Shown: positions 6,739 to 12,909 of the stretch, piece by piece
Layout of the letters: each line of letters begins with the position of its first letter
Numbering within the stretch: the first letter of the stretch is position 1
Source of the DNA: DASZHA01 sp049644325
GTDB taxonomy: Bacteria; Chloroflexota; Dormibacteria; DASZGP01
Length of the DNA stretch: 12,909 bases
Direction: 5' to 3'
NCBI GenBank assembly: GCA_049644325.1
Contig: JBARRR010000057.1
Coordinates: forward strand, 1-12,909
Made by a program: the position numbers and the translations under genes
Notes under the pieces: generated by a model
The model's input: the letters and a program-made list of their open reading frames with translations, nothing else
The model's database searches: none
What the model was told of the DNA's origin: nothing

Positions 6739-6744
6739 TATTGT
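6739..6744 (+). promoter_or_regulatory. Possible -10 box (TATTGT) of a leaderless promoter for the beta-propeller gene
   Basis: TATTGT lies 6 bases upstream of ATG 6751, the distance expected if transcription starts at or next to the start codon. No Shine-Dalgarno is visible in the preceding 20 bases and no convincing -35 was found. It sits in a 64-base divergent spacer shared with the histidinol-phosphatase-like gene. Confidence 0.35.
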
Positions 6745-6750
6745 GCTTGC

Positions 6751-7977
6751 ATGTCGCGCCATCTCGCGCGTGCGGCGGGCCTCGCCGTAGGCATTGGTCT
6801 TGTCGCCGCAGGTGTAGCCCCCAGCAGCGCGGCTCCCCCGCTAACCGTCGTGTCCCCCTCCGCCCTCGCCACATGGGACCAGTTGCAGAAGGTCCCCGGC
6901 ATCTTCGACATCGGCGGGCCGCGCAGTGACGGCAAGCTGGTGGTCGCCGCCAACGGGCAGCTATCGCTGATCTCGGCCGATGGCGCGCTTCAGACGTTCG
7001 CCCGCGGCTCGGGCGGCTACCAGATTGACTTCAGCGGCCAGCCCGAGGCGTATGTGACGGTGTCGTCTGGGCAGCGCGATGACGCCGACGGCTGCAACTT
7101 CAATCGCGACGACGTCTTCGTCCTCGACACCGGCAAGCCGCCGGGCGTGATCCGGGTCGACGCCTCGGGGACCAAGTCGCGGCTGGCGGACATCCCCGCC
7201 GACGGGGTCAACGGCATCACCTTTGACAGCACCGGCGCGTTTGGCAACCGCCTGATCGTGACCGGTCCGCGCCAGGGCAAGACCGGCGTTTACGCCGTGG
7301 GCTGCACGGGCCAGGTGAAGGTGGTGAGCGATTCCGCGCCCACCATGGAGGGCGGCATCGCCGTGGCGCCCAAGGGATTCGGCACGTTTGGCGGCAACCT
7401 CATCAGCCCCGACGAGCTCAGCGGCAAGATCTACGCGATCGATCCCGGCGGCATGGTGCGGACGGTGACCACCTCGACTCTCCCGGTCGGCGGTGACATC
7501 GGATCCGAGAGCGTCGGCTTCATCCCCGACGGCTTTCATGCGCGTGGCGGCTTCGTTTACGTCGCCGATCGCCTGACCCCGGGCAACCCGCACCCTGGCA
7601 ACGACGCCCTGCTGCGCCTCAACGCCGCTGACCTGGAACGCTTCAACCTCGCCGATGGCGACATGCTGGTGGCAACCGAGGGCGGCGATTTCATGGAACT
7701 GGTCCACTGCGGCGACGGCTGCGCAATCAAGCAGGTCGCCGGCGGCGCACCGACGGCCCACGGCGAGGGTCACGTGCTGGCGGTGGCCAATGCCGGTCGG
7801 AGCGATACGGCGGGCAACGGCGCCCAGGCGCCCTCGGGCGGCGGCTCTTCGTCGCCCAACCTGGCGATCATCCTGGTCGCCGCCCTGGTGGTGCTGTTGC
7901 TGGTCGCCGGCGCGGTCGTCCTCGTGATCCGGAGCCGGCGCGAGAAGAACTACCTAGGTCCGGGGGCCGGCGCCTAG
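6751..7977 (+). CDS. Exported, C-terminally membrane-anchored beta-propeller-like protein of unknown function
   Basis: The 408-residue protein begins with a signal peptide (MSRHLARAAGLAVGIGLVAAGVAPSSA, cleavage near residue 27-28). A long extracellular domain of beta-propeller character follows, with repeated strands such as GQLSLISADGALQTF, DDVFVLDTGKPPGVIRVDASG, TGVYAVGCTGQVKVVSD, GKIYAIDPGGMVRTV and GGFVYVADRL. Cysteines at CTG and HCGDGC could form disulfides. A Gly/Ser/Pro linker leads to a transmembrane helix (about 370-393) and a short basic tail (RSRREK), a type I topology with the propeller outside. I do not recognise a catalytic family; it may bind a ligand or polymer. It precedes the two ceramidase-like genes on the same strand, 61 bases upstream, and might act with them at the surface. 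The ATG at 6751 gives a complete signal peptide. Confidence 0.85.
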   Translation: MSRHLARAAGLAVGIGLVAAGVAPSSAAPPLTVVSPSALATWDQLQKVPGIFDIGGPRSDGKLVVAANGQLSLISADGALQTFARGSGGYQIDFSGQPEAYVTVSSGQRDDADGCNFNRDDVFVLDTGKPPGVIRVDASGTKSRLADIPADGVNGITFDSTGAFGNRLIVTGPRQGKTGVYAVGCTGQVKVVSDSAPTMEGGIAVAPKGFGTFGGNLISPDELSGKIYAIDPGGMVRTVTTSTLPVGGDIGSESVGFIPDGFHARGGFVYVADRLTPGNPHPGNDALLRLNAADLERFNLADGDMLVATEGGDFMELVHCGDGCAIKQVAGGAPTAHGEGHVLAVANAGRSDTAGNGAQAPSGGGSSSPNLAIILVAALVVLLLVAGAVVLVIRSRREKNYLGPGAGA

Positions 7978-8008
7978 CTCTCTAACGCGCAGCGGGATCT
8001 AAGGCCCA

Positions 8009-8014
8009 TATACT
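8009..8014 (+). promoter_or_regulatory. Possible -10 box (TATACT) upstream of the first ceramidase-like gene
   Basis: TATACT matches the sigma-70-type consensus TATAAT at five of six positions, in the 61-base spacer before the gene at 8039. No good -35 is seen 16-18 bases upstream. The following AGGCGGGGG (8026-8034) would serve as ribosome-binding site for ATG 8042. Confidence 0.4.
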
Positions 8015-8038
8015 CTCAGCCGAGCAGGCGGGGGTGTT

Positions 8039-9979
8039 GTGATGTTCGGGGTCGGGCGGGGACCGACAGCGGTGGCTGCCAGGCGACTGGTCGTGGGGGC
8101 GATGGTGCTTGGGCTGGCGGCCGCCCTCGGCGCGGCGCCGCCATCGGCTGATGCGGCGCCGCCGGCGCTCTTCCTGGTCGGCGCCGACGCCGAGGACATC
8201 GCCCCACCACCTGCGATGCTGGCCGACTTCGTTACCAACAAGAACTTCTTCCTCGGCGGCTACGGGCTGGGGTCGGGCCAATCGCAGATTGGTCCCAACG
8301 GCTTCCCGGTCCCGGGCGGCAGCAACCGGTACGCCCAGGGCGTTATGTCCAGCAACCTCGGCCACCCCTTTGTCCGCGCCATCGTGATATCGGACGGCAA
8401 GCGGACCATCGCCTTCGCCGACCTCGACAACCAGGGCACCTTCCCCGCGTACAAGCTCAACGAGCAGACCCTGGCAGCGCGTCCCTACGGCTTCGACGAT
8501 GTGCGGTCGAAGGTGGCCAAGGACACCGGCGGCGGACTCAGCTTCTTTGACATGACGATCAGCTCCGACCACTCCCACGGCGGCCAGGACATGACCGGCG
8601 TCTGGGGGTTCGTGCCCGACAACTACCTGGCCTTCGTGCACGACCAGGAGGTCAAGGCGCTGGAGGCGGCGTACGCCAAGCTGCAGCCGGCGACGCTGAT
8701 GGAGGGCGCGGTGACGACGCCGGGACCATGCGACAACAACCGCATCCTCGAGGACCAGTTCGACTGCAGCTCGCCGCCAAACGACGTGATGGACACCGAG
8801 CTGCGCACCATGCAGGCCTTTGCCCGCTCCGACGGCCACCTGATCGTGACCCTGGCCAACTTCGCTGCCCATGCCACCGTGATGGGAAGCGGCAACCGGC
8901 TGATATCGCCCGACTGGCCCGGGGTGGCCGCCCACTACCTGGAGCAGAAGTACGGCGGCACCGCGCTGGTGGTGGTTGCCGACGTCGGTCGGAGCCAGCC
9001 ACACCGCGGCGGCGGCAATGGCGTCATCAACCTGCAGTGCACGGCCGCGGACATCAGTAGTGGCAACTACGACGAGGACACCACCACCATCAACGGCAAC
9101 GACACCACGACTGAGAAAGCCGAGTCCTGCACGCTCTCCAAGTATTCCAAGGCGTTCATCGGCTGGGCCCAGCAGGCGGTGGCCAACCAGACGCCGTTGA
9201 CGCTGAACACCATCGACGGGCGCGAGCTGTTCATCCACGACTGCGCCTTCAACGCCGGGCTCTTGGCCCTCAACGACGTCGGTGGGGCGGCCGGCGCCCC
9301 CATCGCCCGGTCCAACCTGCCGCCCTACTCCCTCGGCGACTGCTTCGGTATGTGGGTTGGAGCCTTCCGCATCGGCGACGTCGTCATCACCACGAACCCC
9401 GGCGAGGCCTACCCCAACATGCGCCAGGGCTTCATCGCGGCTGTCCGGGGCGGCCGCCGCTACTGGACCACCGGCCTCAGCAACGACCAGCTCGGCTACC
9501 TGATCGCGCCGTTCCCCGAGGGCTATCCCCAGGCGATCCAGAAGGGCGCCGGCGGCAATGACAACATCCTCTTCAACCCGTCGGCGACGATCGGTGACCA
9601 CGTAATGTGCACCCAGATCAAGGGCGCCATCCAGATGGGGCTGGCGCAGAACGCGCCGACCAAGTGTGCCGCGTACCAGCTGGAGCCGAACGTCTACGGC
9701 CCCGGCGGCGTCGACACCGGGCCGGCGCCGGTCCCACCGCCGCGCACCGACTTCAACGGCAACCTCGTACCCGAGCCAGGCTCGGCGGCGGCGGCGAGTG
9801 GAGCCAACGCGCTACCGAACACCGCCGCCACGCGCGCCGGCGTGGGGGTGGCGGCCGGCGTTGTCCGAGCCGCGCAACTGGTCCGCGATGCGGCGATTCC
9901 AGTGCTCATCGCTGCGCTGTGGCTGATAGCGGGCGTCGTCTGGCTGCCGATGCTTCGCCGGCGGGGTAGCCGATCCTGA
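8039..9979 (+). CDS. Secreted neutral/alkaline ceramidase-like hydrolase, copy 1, C-terminally anchored
   Basis: This protein resembles the catalytic domain of neutral/alkaline non-lysosomal ceramidases, zinc amidases that split ceramide into sphingosine and fatty acid. Numbers count from GTG 8039; the next codon, ATG 8042, is 7 bases from a GGGGG run and is at least as likely the start. A signal peptide (1-40) is followed by FLVGADAEDIAPP and FLGGYG, as at the family N-terminus. SSDHSHGGQD gives His178/His180, equivalent to the THTHS motif, and NFAAHATV gives His278. DVGRSQP gives Ser319 at the place of the nucleophile in the GDVSPN-like motif. NPGE gives Glu456 and LSNDQLGY gives Tyr487, so a full zinc and serine site is plausible. 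The family's C-terminal Ig-like domain seems absent. Instead LPNTA (592-596), a hydrophobic helix and RRRGSRS end the protein. The actual amide substrate is unproven. Confidence 0.85.
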   Translation: MMFGVGRGPTAVAARRLVVGAMVLGLAAALGAAPPSADAAPPALFLVGADAEDIAPPPAMLADFVTNKNFFLGGYGLGSGQSQIGPNGFPVPGGSNRYAQGVMSSNLGHPFVRAIVISDGKRTIAFADLDNQGTFPAYKLNEQTLAARPYGFDDVRSKVAKDTGGGLSFFDMTISSDHSHGGQDMTGVWGFVPDNYLAFVHDQEVKALEAAYAKLQPATLMEGAVTTPGPCDNNRILEDQFDCSSPPNDVMDTELRTMQAFARSDGHLIVTLANFAAHATVMGSGNRLISPDWPGVAAHYLEQKYGGTALVVVADVGRSQPHRGGGNGVINLQCTAADISSGNYDEDTTTINGNDTTTEKAESCTLSKYSKAFIGWAQQAVANQTPLTLNTIDGRELFIHDCAFNAGLLALNDVGGAAGAPIARSNLPPYSLGDCFGMWVGAFRIGDVVITTNPGEAYPNMRQGFIAAVRGGRRYWTTGLSNDQLGYLIAPFPEGYPQAIQKGAGGNDNILFNPSATIGDHVMCTQIKGAIQMGLAQNAPTKCAAYQLEPNVYGPGGVDTGPAPVPPPRTDFNGNLVPEPGSAAAASGANALPNTAATRAGVGVAAGVVRAAQLVRDAAIPVLIAALWLIAGVVWLPMLRRRGSRS

Positions 9980-12321
9980 CCTGGCGGGCGATTCGGGCGT
10001 CGCTCCTCACGCTCCTGGTGGCGGTCGGCGCGGCGCCGCTGGCGCCGGCGCTGGCCCGCGCGCCCGCGCCCTCGGTCGTAACCCCAGTCTTCAGTGTTGG
10101 CGCCGCGGTCACCGACTTCACCCCGCCCTGTGGTCCCAACGCCACCGCCGCCACCAACTGCGCGGCAGCGGCGGCGGGGTTCACCGACCCGGCCGATTGC
10201 GTGCCGGCCCTGGACAGCACCTTCAACGCATCGAGGCCATTCGCCTTCACCGAGCCCTACACGGATCCCAACAACCTGGGCCACTGGGACTTCGGCAACG
10301 GCGCCTTCCTGGACTGCCCGGCGCCCGGCAGCGCGAGCGGCAACGGGCGCTGGGACGGGCCCTTCATCGGCGGCGGGTCGAACGCGCCCCGCTTCTACGA
10401 CCACGTCGCCGACCCGGTAACAGCGCGCGCAATGGTCGTCTCCAACGGCAGCCGGACCATCGCCATCGAGGTGCTGGACCACGAAGGCGTTTTCAACGTG
10501 TACATGGCCAAGATCCGCGCCCTGGTGGGTACCATGCTGCCGGGGGCGTCGCTGAAACCCGATGACATCTTCATCTCCGCAACCCACGACGAGTCCGCGC
10601 CCGACTCCCTCGGGCTCTACGGACTGCAGCCGGTCGTCTCCAGCGTCAACGCCTACTGGACCGACTACATGGTCCACAAGGGCGCGGAGGCGATCGTCGA
10701 CGCCTACAAGATCATGAAGCCCGCCTACGTCCGCTTCGCCGAGCCGATCGAGCCGGCCAACATGCGGCAGTGCTTCAGCTCCTACCCCTACATCGACGAC
10801 CAGCTGATGCCGACGATCCAGGCCGTCGACGCCCAGACCCTGAACCCGATCGTGACCCTCACCGATATCAGCCAGCACACCGAGACGTTGGGTTTCAACG
10901 GCGGACCGGCGACGGACAGCGGCAACACCCTCGACGCCGAGAAACGGTGGATCTCCGCCGACTGGCCCTACTGGTTCCGGAATAAGGTCGAGACCGACGT
11001 CGGCGGGGTCGCCATCGAGATGGCGGGGTCGGTGGGCAGCAATGAGACCCCGGAGGTCTTCCCGGCGGGGCCGATCTCCCGGACGCCCGAGAAGTTCGTC
11101 GACAACAGCCACCCAGCTGGATGCCGGACGCTCTACAACCCAAACGGGACGCGTTTGCCGCTGGGGTACTTCCACGAGACAAGGACACTGGGTGAGGGCT
11201 TCGCCGCGGCCGTGGAGCAGGCGCTCAGCACGACATCCACGTACTCGACCACCTCGGATGTGTTTGGCGCGCGGGCGAACGCCTGCGTCCATGTCAGCAA
11301 CCTGCTCCTGGCGGCCGGTGGCGGGGCCGGCATCTTCTCGTCGCGGCCGTCGTATGACGACACCTGCACGGTCGAGTTCCCTCCGCTGGTCAACGGCAGC
11401 GTCATTGGCACCGCGGCCAAGTCGCAGACGGCGTTCTTCCGCATCGGTGACGGTGAGTTTGTGTCGATCCCGGGCGAGGTGTTCCCATTCACCTACCTTC
11501 GCGGCTTCGTCGGCCCGGACGACATGGCGTGCCCCGACCCCTCTGGCAACACCAGCTGCAGCGGGTCGGGAACATACCCCCTGCCGGCATGGCTGCTGCC
11601 GCACATGCACACGCCGTACCGCTTCATCAACGGACTGGCGGAGGACATGATCGGCTACATCTTCCCGCGCGGTAACGGCGTCGGGGTGCCGGGCGAGTAC
11701 AGCAACCCCAACAGCATCCAGGGCAACTCGACCGACCGGTTCGGTTGCGGTCATTCGGACGACTCGGAGGCCGCCAGCTCATCGACCGCCGACGTGGTCG
11801 GCGTGGCAGCGGCGGCGCTGATGGATGCGTATGGTGGCGCAGCCGAGGACATCCAGAACGGGCGCTTTGTTCTGCCCGATGGTTCCTTGTCGCGCGACCC
11901 GTTGGGCGGGCCGGAGATCAAGTGCAACGTCGACAAGACGTTCGCACCCAAGGGCCCCGCGGTGGCGGTGGCCACGTCGGCGGGGACGGTAACACCCGCG
12001 CTTTGGATGTCGCTCTCCGGAAGGGCGCAGGATGTTCCCGATCGCAACACCCGCGGCTACATCGACGCCAATGGTACCCGCCACTGGCTCGAGGTCTTCC
12101 CTGACTTCCAGGTGGCGGGCGCGACGAGCGCAGGCGGTGGGAATGGCATCGGCTCCTTACCTGCCGTCAGCGCCGCAAGCGAGAGCACGACCCTCCCCAA
12201 CAGCTCGGCGGAGGTCCAACCGGTTGCCGCCCCTTTGCTCGCGCTGCCGGCAGCGATCGTCGTCGGGCTGCTGCCCTGGCGCCGCCGACCCGGGAATGGG
12301 CGGTCCCGACGGCGACGTTAA
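9976..12321 (+). CDS. Secreted neutral/alkaline ceramidase-like hydrolase, copy 2, C-terminally anchored
   Basis: This is a divergent paralog of the preceding gene. Numbers are from CTG 9976: VFSVGAAVTDFTPP near the N-terminus, SATHDESAPDS with His204, ISQHTETL with His301, ISADWPYWF, SIPGEVFPF with Glu501 and GLAEDMIGY with Tyr561. The usual THTHS motif reads THDES, so its second His is lost. The C-terminus has LPNSS (740-744), a hydrophobic stretch and WRRRPGNGRSRRRR. The first ordinary start is GTG 10018, but that would cut off the charged half of the signal peptide. The frame is open from 9970 and CTG 9976 would give LTWRAIRASLLTLLVAVGA, overlapping the upstream TGA as CTGA, with GGCGGGG (9960-9966) ahead. 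I therefore place the start there, with ATT 9991 and GTG 10018 as alternatives. It is probably translationally coupled to copy 1. Confidence 0.82.
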   Translation: MTWRAIRASLLTLLVAVGAAPLAPALARAPAPSVVTPVFSVGAAVTDFTPPCGPNATAATNCAAAAAGFTDPADCVPALDSTFNASRPFAFTEPYTDPNNLGHWDFGNGAFLDCPAPGSASGNGRWDGPFIGGGSNAPRFYDHVADPVTARAMVVSNGSRTIAIEVLDHEGVFNVYMAKIRALVGTMLPGASLKPDDIFISATHDESAPDSLGLYGLQPVVSSVNAYWTDYMVHKGAEAIVDAYKIMKPAYVRFAEPIEPANMRQCFSSYPYIDDQLMPTIQAVDAQTLNPIVTLTDISQHTETLGFNGGPATDSGNTLDAEKRWISADWPYWFRNKVETDVGGVAIEMAGSVGSNETPEVFPAGPISRTPEKFVDNSHPAGCRTLYNPNGTRLPLGYFHETRTLGEGFAAAVEQALSTTSTYSTTSDVFGARANACVHVSNLLLAAGGGAGIFSSRPSYDDTCTVEFPPLVNGSVIGTAAKSQTAFFRIGDGEFVSIPGEVFPFTYLRGFVGPDDMACPDPSGNTSCSGSGTYPLPAWLLPHMHTPYRFINGLAEDMIGYIFPRGNGVGVPGEYSNPNSIQGNSTDRFGCGHSDDSEAASSSTADVVGVAAAALMDAYGGAAEDIQNGRFVLPDGSLSRDPLGGPEIKCNVDKTFAPKGPAVAVATSAGTVTPALWMSLSGRAQDVPDRNTRGYIDANGTRHWLEVFPDFQVAGATSAGGGNGIGSLPAVSAASESTTLPNSSAEVQPVAAPLLALPAAIVVGLLPWRRRPGNGRSRRRR

Positions 12322-12330
12322 GTAGTAGGC

Positions 12331-12729
12331 ATGGCACGGGCTACATGGAATGGAACCGTTATCGCGGAGAGCGACGACACCGTGGTTGTCGAGGGCAACC
12401 ACTACTTCCCGCGAGAGGCGGTGAAGGACGAGGTCCTGGTATCCAGCGACAAGCACACGTTCTGCAGCTGGAAGGGCGAGGCAAGCTACTACTCCATCCG
12501 GGTCGGCGACGACGTCAACAAGGACGCCGCCTGGTTCTACCCCGACCCCATGGACGCAGCCGCTGAGATCAAGAACCGGGTCGCCTTCTGGCGCGGCGTC
12601 AAGGTCGAATCGGGCCCCCTCGCCGCGCGCAAAACCGAGGTCCCAGAGGGCGCTTCGTGCGATCCGCCCCAGGTCGGGCTTGGCGCCCGGCTGCGGAGCC
12701 TGCTAGGCCCGAGCCTTCCGCGCGGCTGA
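12331..12729 (+). CDS. DUF427 domain protein
   Basis: The 132-residue soluble protein matches the DUF427 family along most of its length: MARATWNGTVIAESDDTVVV, EGNHYFPREAV, HTFCSWKGEASYYSI, AAWFYPDPMDAA and NRVAFWRGVKV. Its biochemical role is not known. The final 30 residues (from about residue 103, Pro/Gly/Arg-rich) extend beyond the domain and are not recognised. It starts 9 bases after the stop of the second ceramidase-like gene, so it may be the last gene of that operon. No Shine-Dalgarno is present at usable spacing. TAAGTA, 6 bases before the ATG, is only a weak -10 candidate for leaderless expression. Confidence 0.88.
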   Translation: MARATWNGTVIAESDDTVVVEGNHYFPREAVKDEVLVSSDKHTFCSWKGEASYYSIRVGDDVNKDAAWFYPDPMDAAAEIKNRVAFWRGVKVESGPLAARKTEVPEGASCDPPQVGLGARLRSLLGPSLPRG

Positions 12730-12818
12730 CTACAACAGCGAGCGGAGCCTACCCTTCGTTCGATCCCCAACGCTTCGGTGGCGGGTAGACGTACTGCGCA
12801 AGCTGGCTGCTGGCTTTC
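12730..12818. other. Non-coding gap with one inverted repeat
   Basis: No reading frame with coding character is seen. CTACCC (12749-12754) and GGGTAG (12783-12788) are a perfect 6-base inverted repeat around a 28-base interval that itself contains CGTT/AACG. It could fold as a weak hairpin between the DUF427 gene and the next gene, but there is no U-run, so I do not call a terminator. Confidence 0.3.
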
Positions 12819-12908
12819 CTAGGAGCGAGAGTGGCGGGTGCCGCCGGCGTCGAGGCTGTCAGCCACGGTGATCAGCAGGTCCCAAGTGTTGCGGATCGAA
12901 ACCGCAAG
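12819..12908 (-). CDS. Possible C-terminal end of an unidentified minus-strand gene (partial)
   Basis: From the right edge the minus strand reads 29 open codons ending at TAG (12821-12819), with the peptide NTWDLLITVADSLDAGGTRH in the middle. About 24 of 29 codons end in G or C, as in the genes of this window, while the overlapping plus-strand frame from GTG 12831 is poorer in this respect. It is too short to identify a family. If real, it converges on the DUF427 gene. Confidence 0.35.
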   Translation of the reverse strand, partial: LAVSIRNTWDLLITVADSLDAGGTRHSRS

Positions 12909-12909
12909 C

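Noticed and set aside
7982..9601. A 539-codon minus-strand open frame opposite the first ceramidase-like gene
   Set aside because: It shows no recognisable domain and lies opposite a gene with signal peptide and zinc-site motifs; long antisense frames are expected at this GC content.
9694..11754. A 686-codon minus-strand open frame opposite the ceramidase-like pair
   Set aside because: It spans the junction of two real plus-strand genes, has a low-complexity Arg/Gly/Val/Asp composition and no family motifs.
12751..12775. GTTCGATCC resembling a tRNA T-loop
   Set aside because: The flanking bases do not form the 5-bp T-stem and no acceptor, D or anticodon arms can be built around it.
12831..12909. 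Plus-strand open frame from GTG 12831 preceded by AGGAG
   Set aside because: It is open to the edge and has a plausible ribosome-binding site, but its third-position GC is lower than that of the overlapping minus-strand frame; 26 codons are too few to decide in its favour.

Overview
The window is uniformly GC-rich, with strong G/C preference at third codon positions, compact spacing and many secreted or membrane-anchored proteins carrying low-complexity linkers. This suggests a soil-type high-GC bacterium of the Terrabacteria side (Dormibacterota, Chloroflexota or Actinomycetota). The assignment is inference from gene style; no rRNA or marker gene is present. TGA is used as an ordinary stop by three genes here and TGG for Trp, so the genetic code looks standard.

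Layout. At the left edge (minus, running off the window) is the N-terminal two thirds or more of a membrane-anchored PQQ-type glucose/sorbosone dehydrogenase. Divergent from it (plus) is a secreted subtilisin-like protease ending in WSNVS pentapeptide repeats, followed 25 bases later by a membrane c-di-GMP signalling protein (membrane region, HD-GYP, PAS, degenerate GGDEF). Converging on that gene, with stop codons overlapping by 4 bases, is a minus-strand pair: an inositol-monophosphatase-family enzyme resembling histidinol-phosphatase, then a peroxiredoxin-like protein. Divergent from this pair (plus) are a signal-peptide/transmembrane beta-propeller-like protein, two tandem neutral-ceramidase-like secreted hydrolases and a small DUF427 protein. 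The last 180 bases hold at most the tail of another minus-strand gene.

The main discovery candidate is the peroxiredoxin-like gene at 5182-5892 (minus). Its reading frame is interrupted by one in-frame TGA at codon 97, exactly where the family carries the first Cys of its CxxC active site. The same frame then continues with family-typical sequence for 139 more codons. Ten bases after the TGA a stem-loop begins (upper 7-bp perfect stem, 4-base loop AGUU, 3-base bulge, 5-bp lower stem), with the loop 25 bases from the TGA. I interpret it as a UxxC selenoprotein with a bacterial SECIS element. Conventional gene calling would split or truncate it.

Secondary points are the HD-GYP/PAS/GGDEF protein with a ruined cyclase active site but an intact-looking RxxD inhibitory site, the pentapeptide-repeat tail of the protease, the divergence between the two ceramidase-like paralogs (including a changed THTHS motif), a probable non-canonical CTG start in a CTGA stop-start overlap, and several start codons with a -10-like hexamer placed as in leaderless transcripts.
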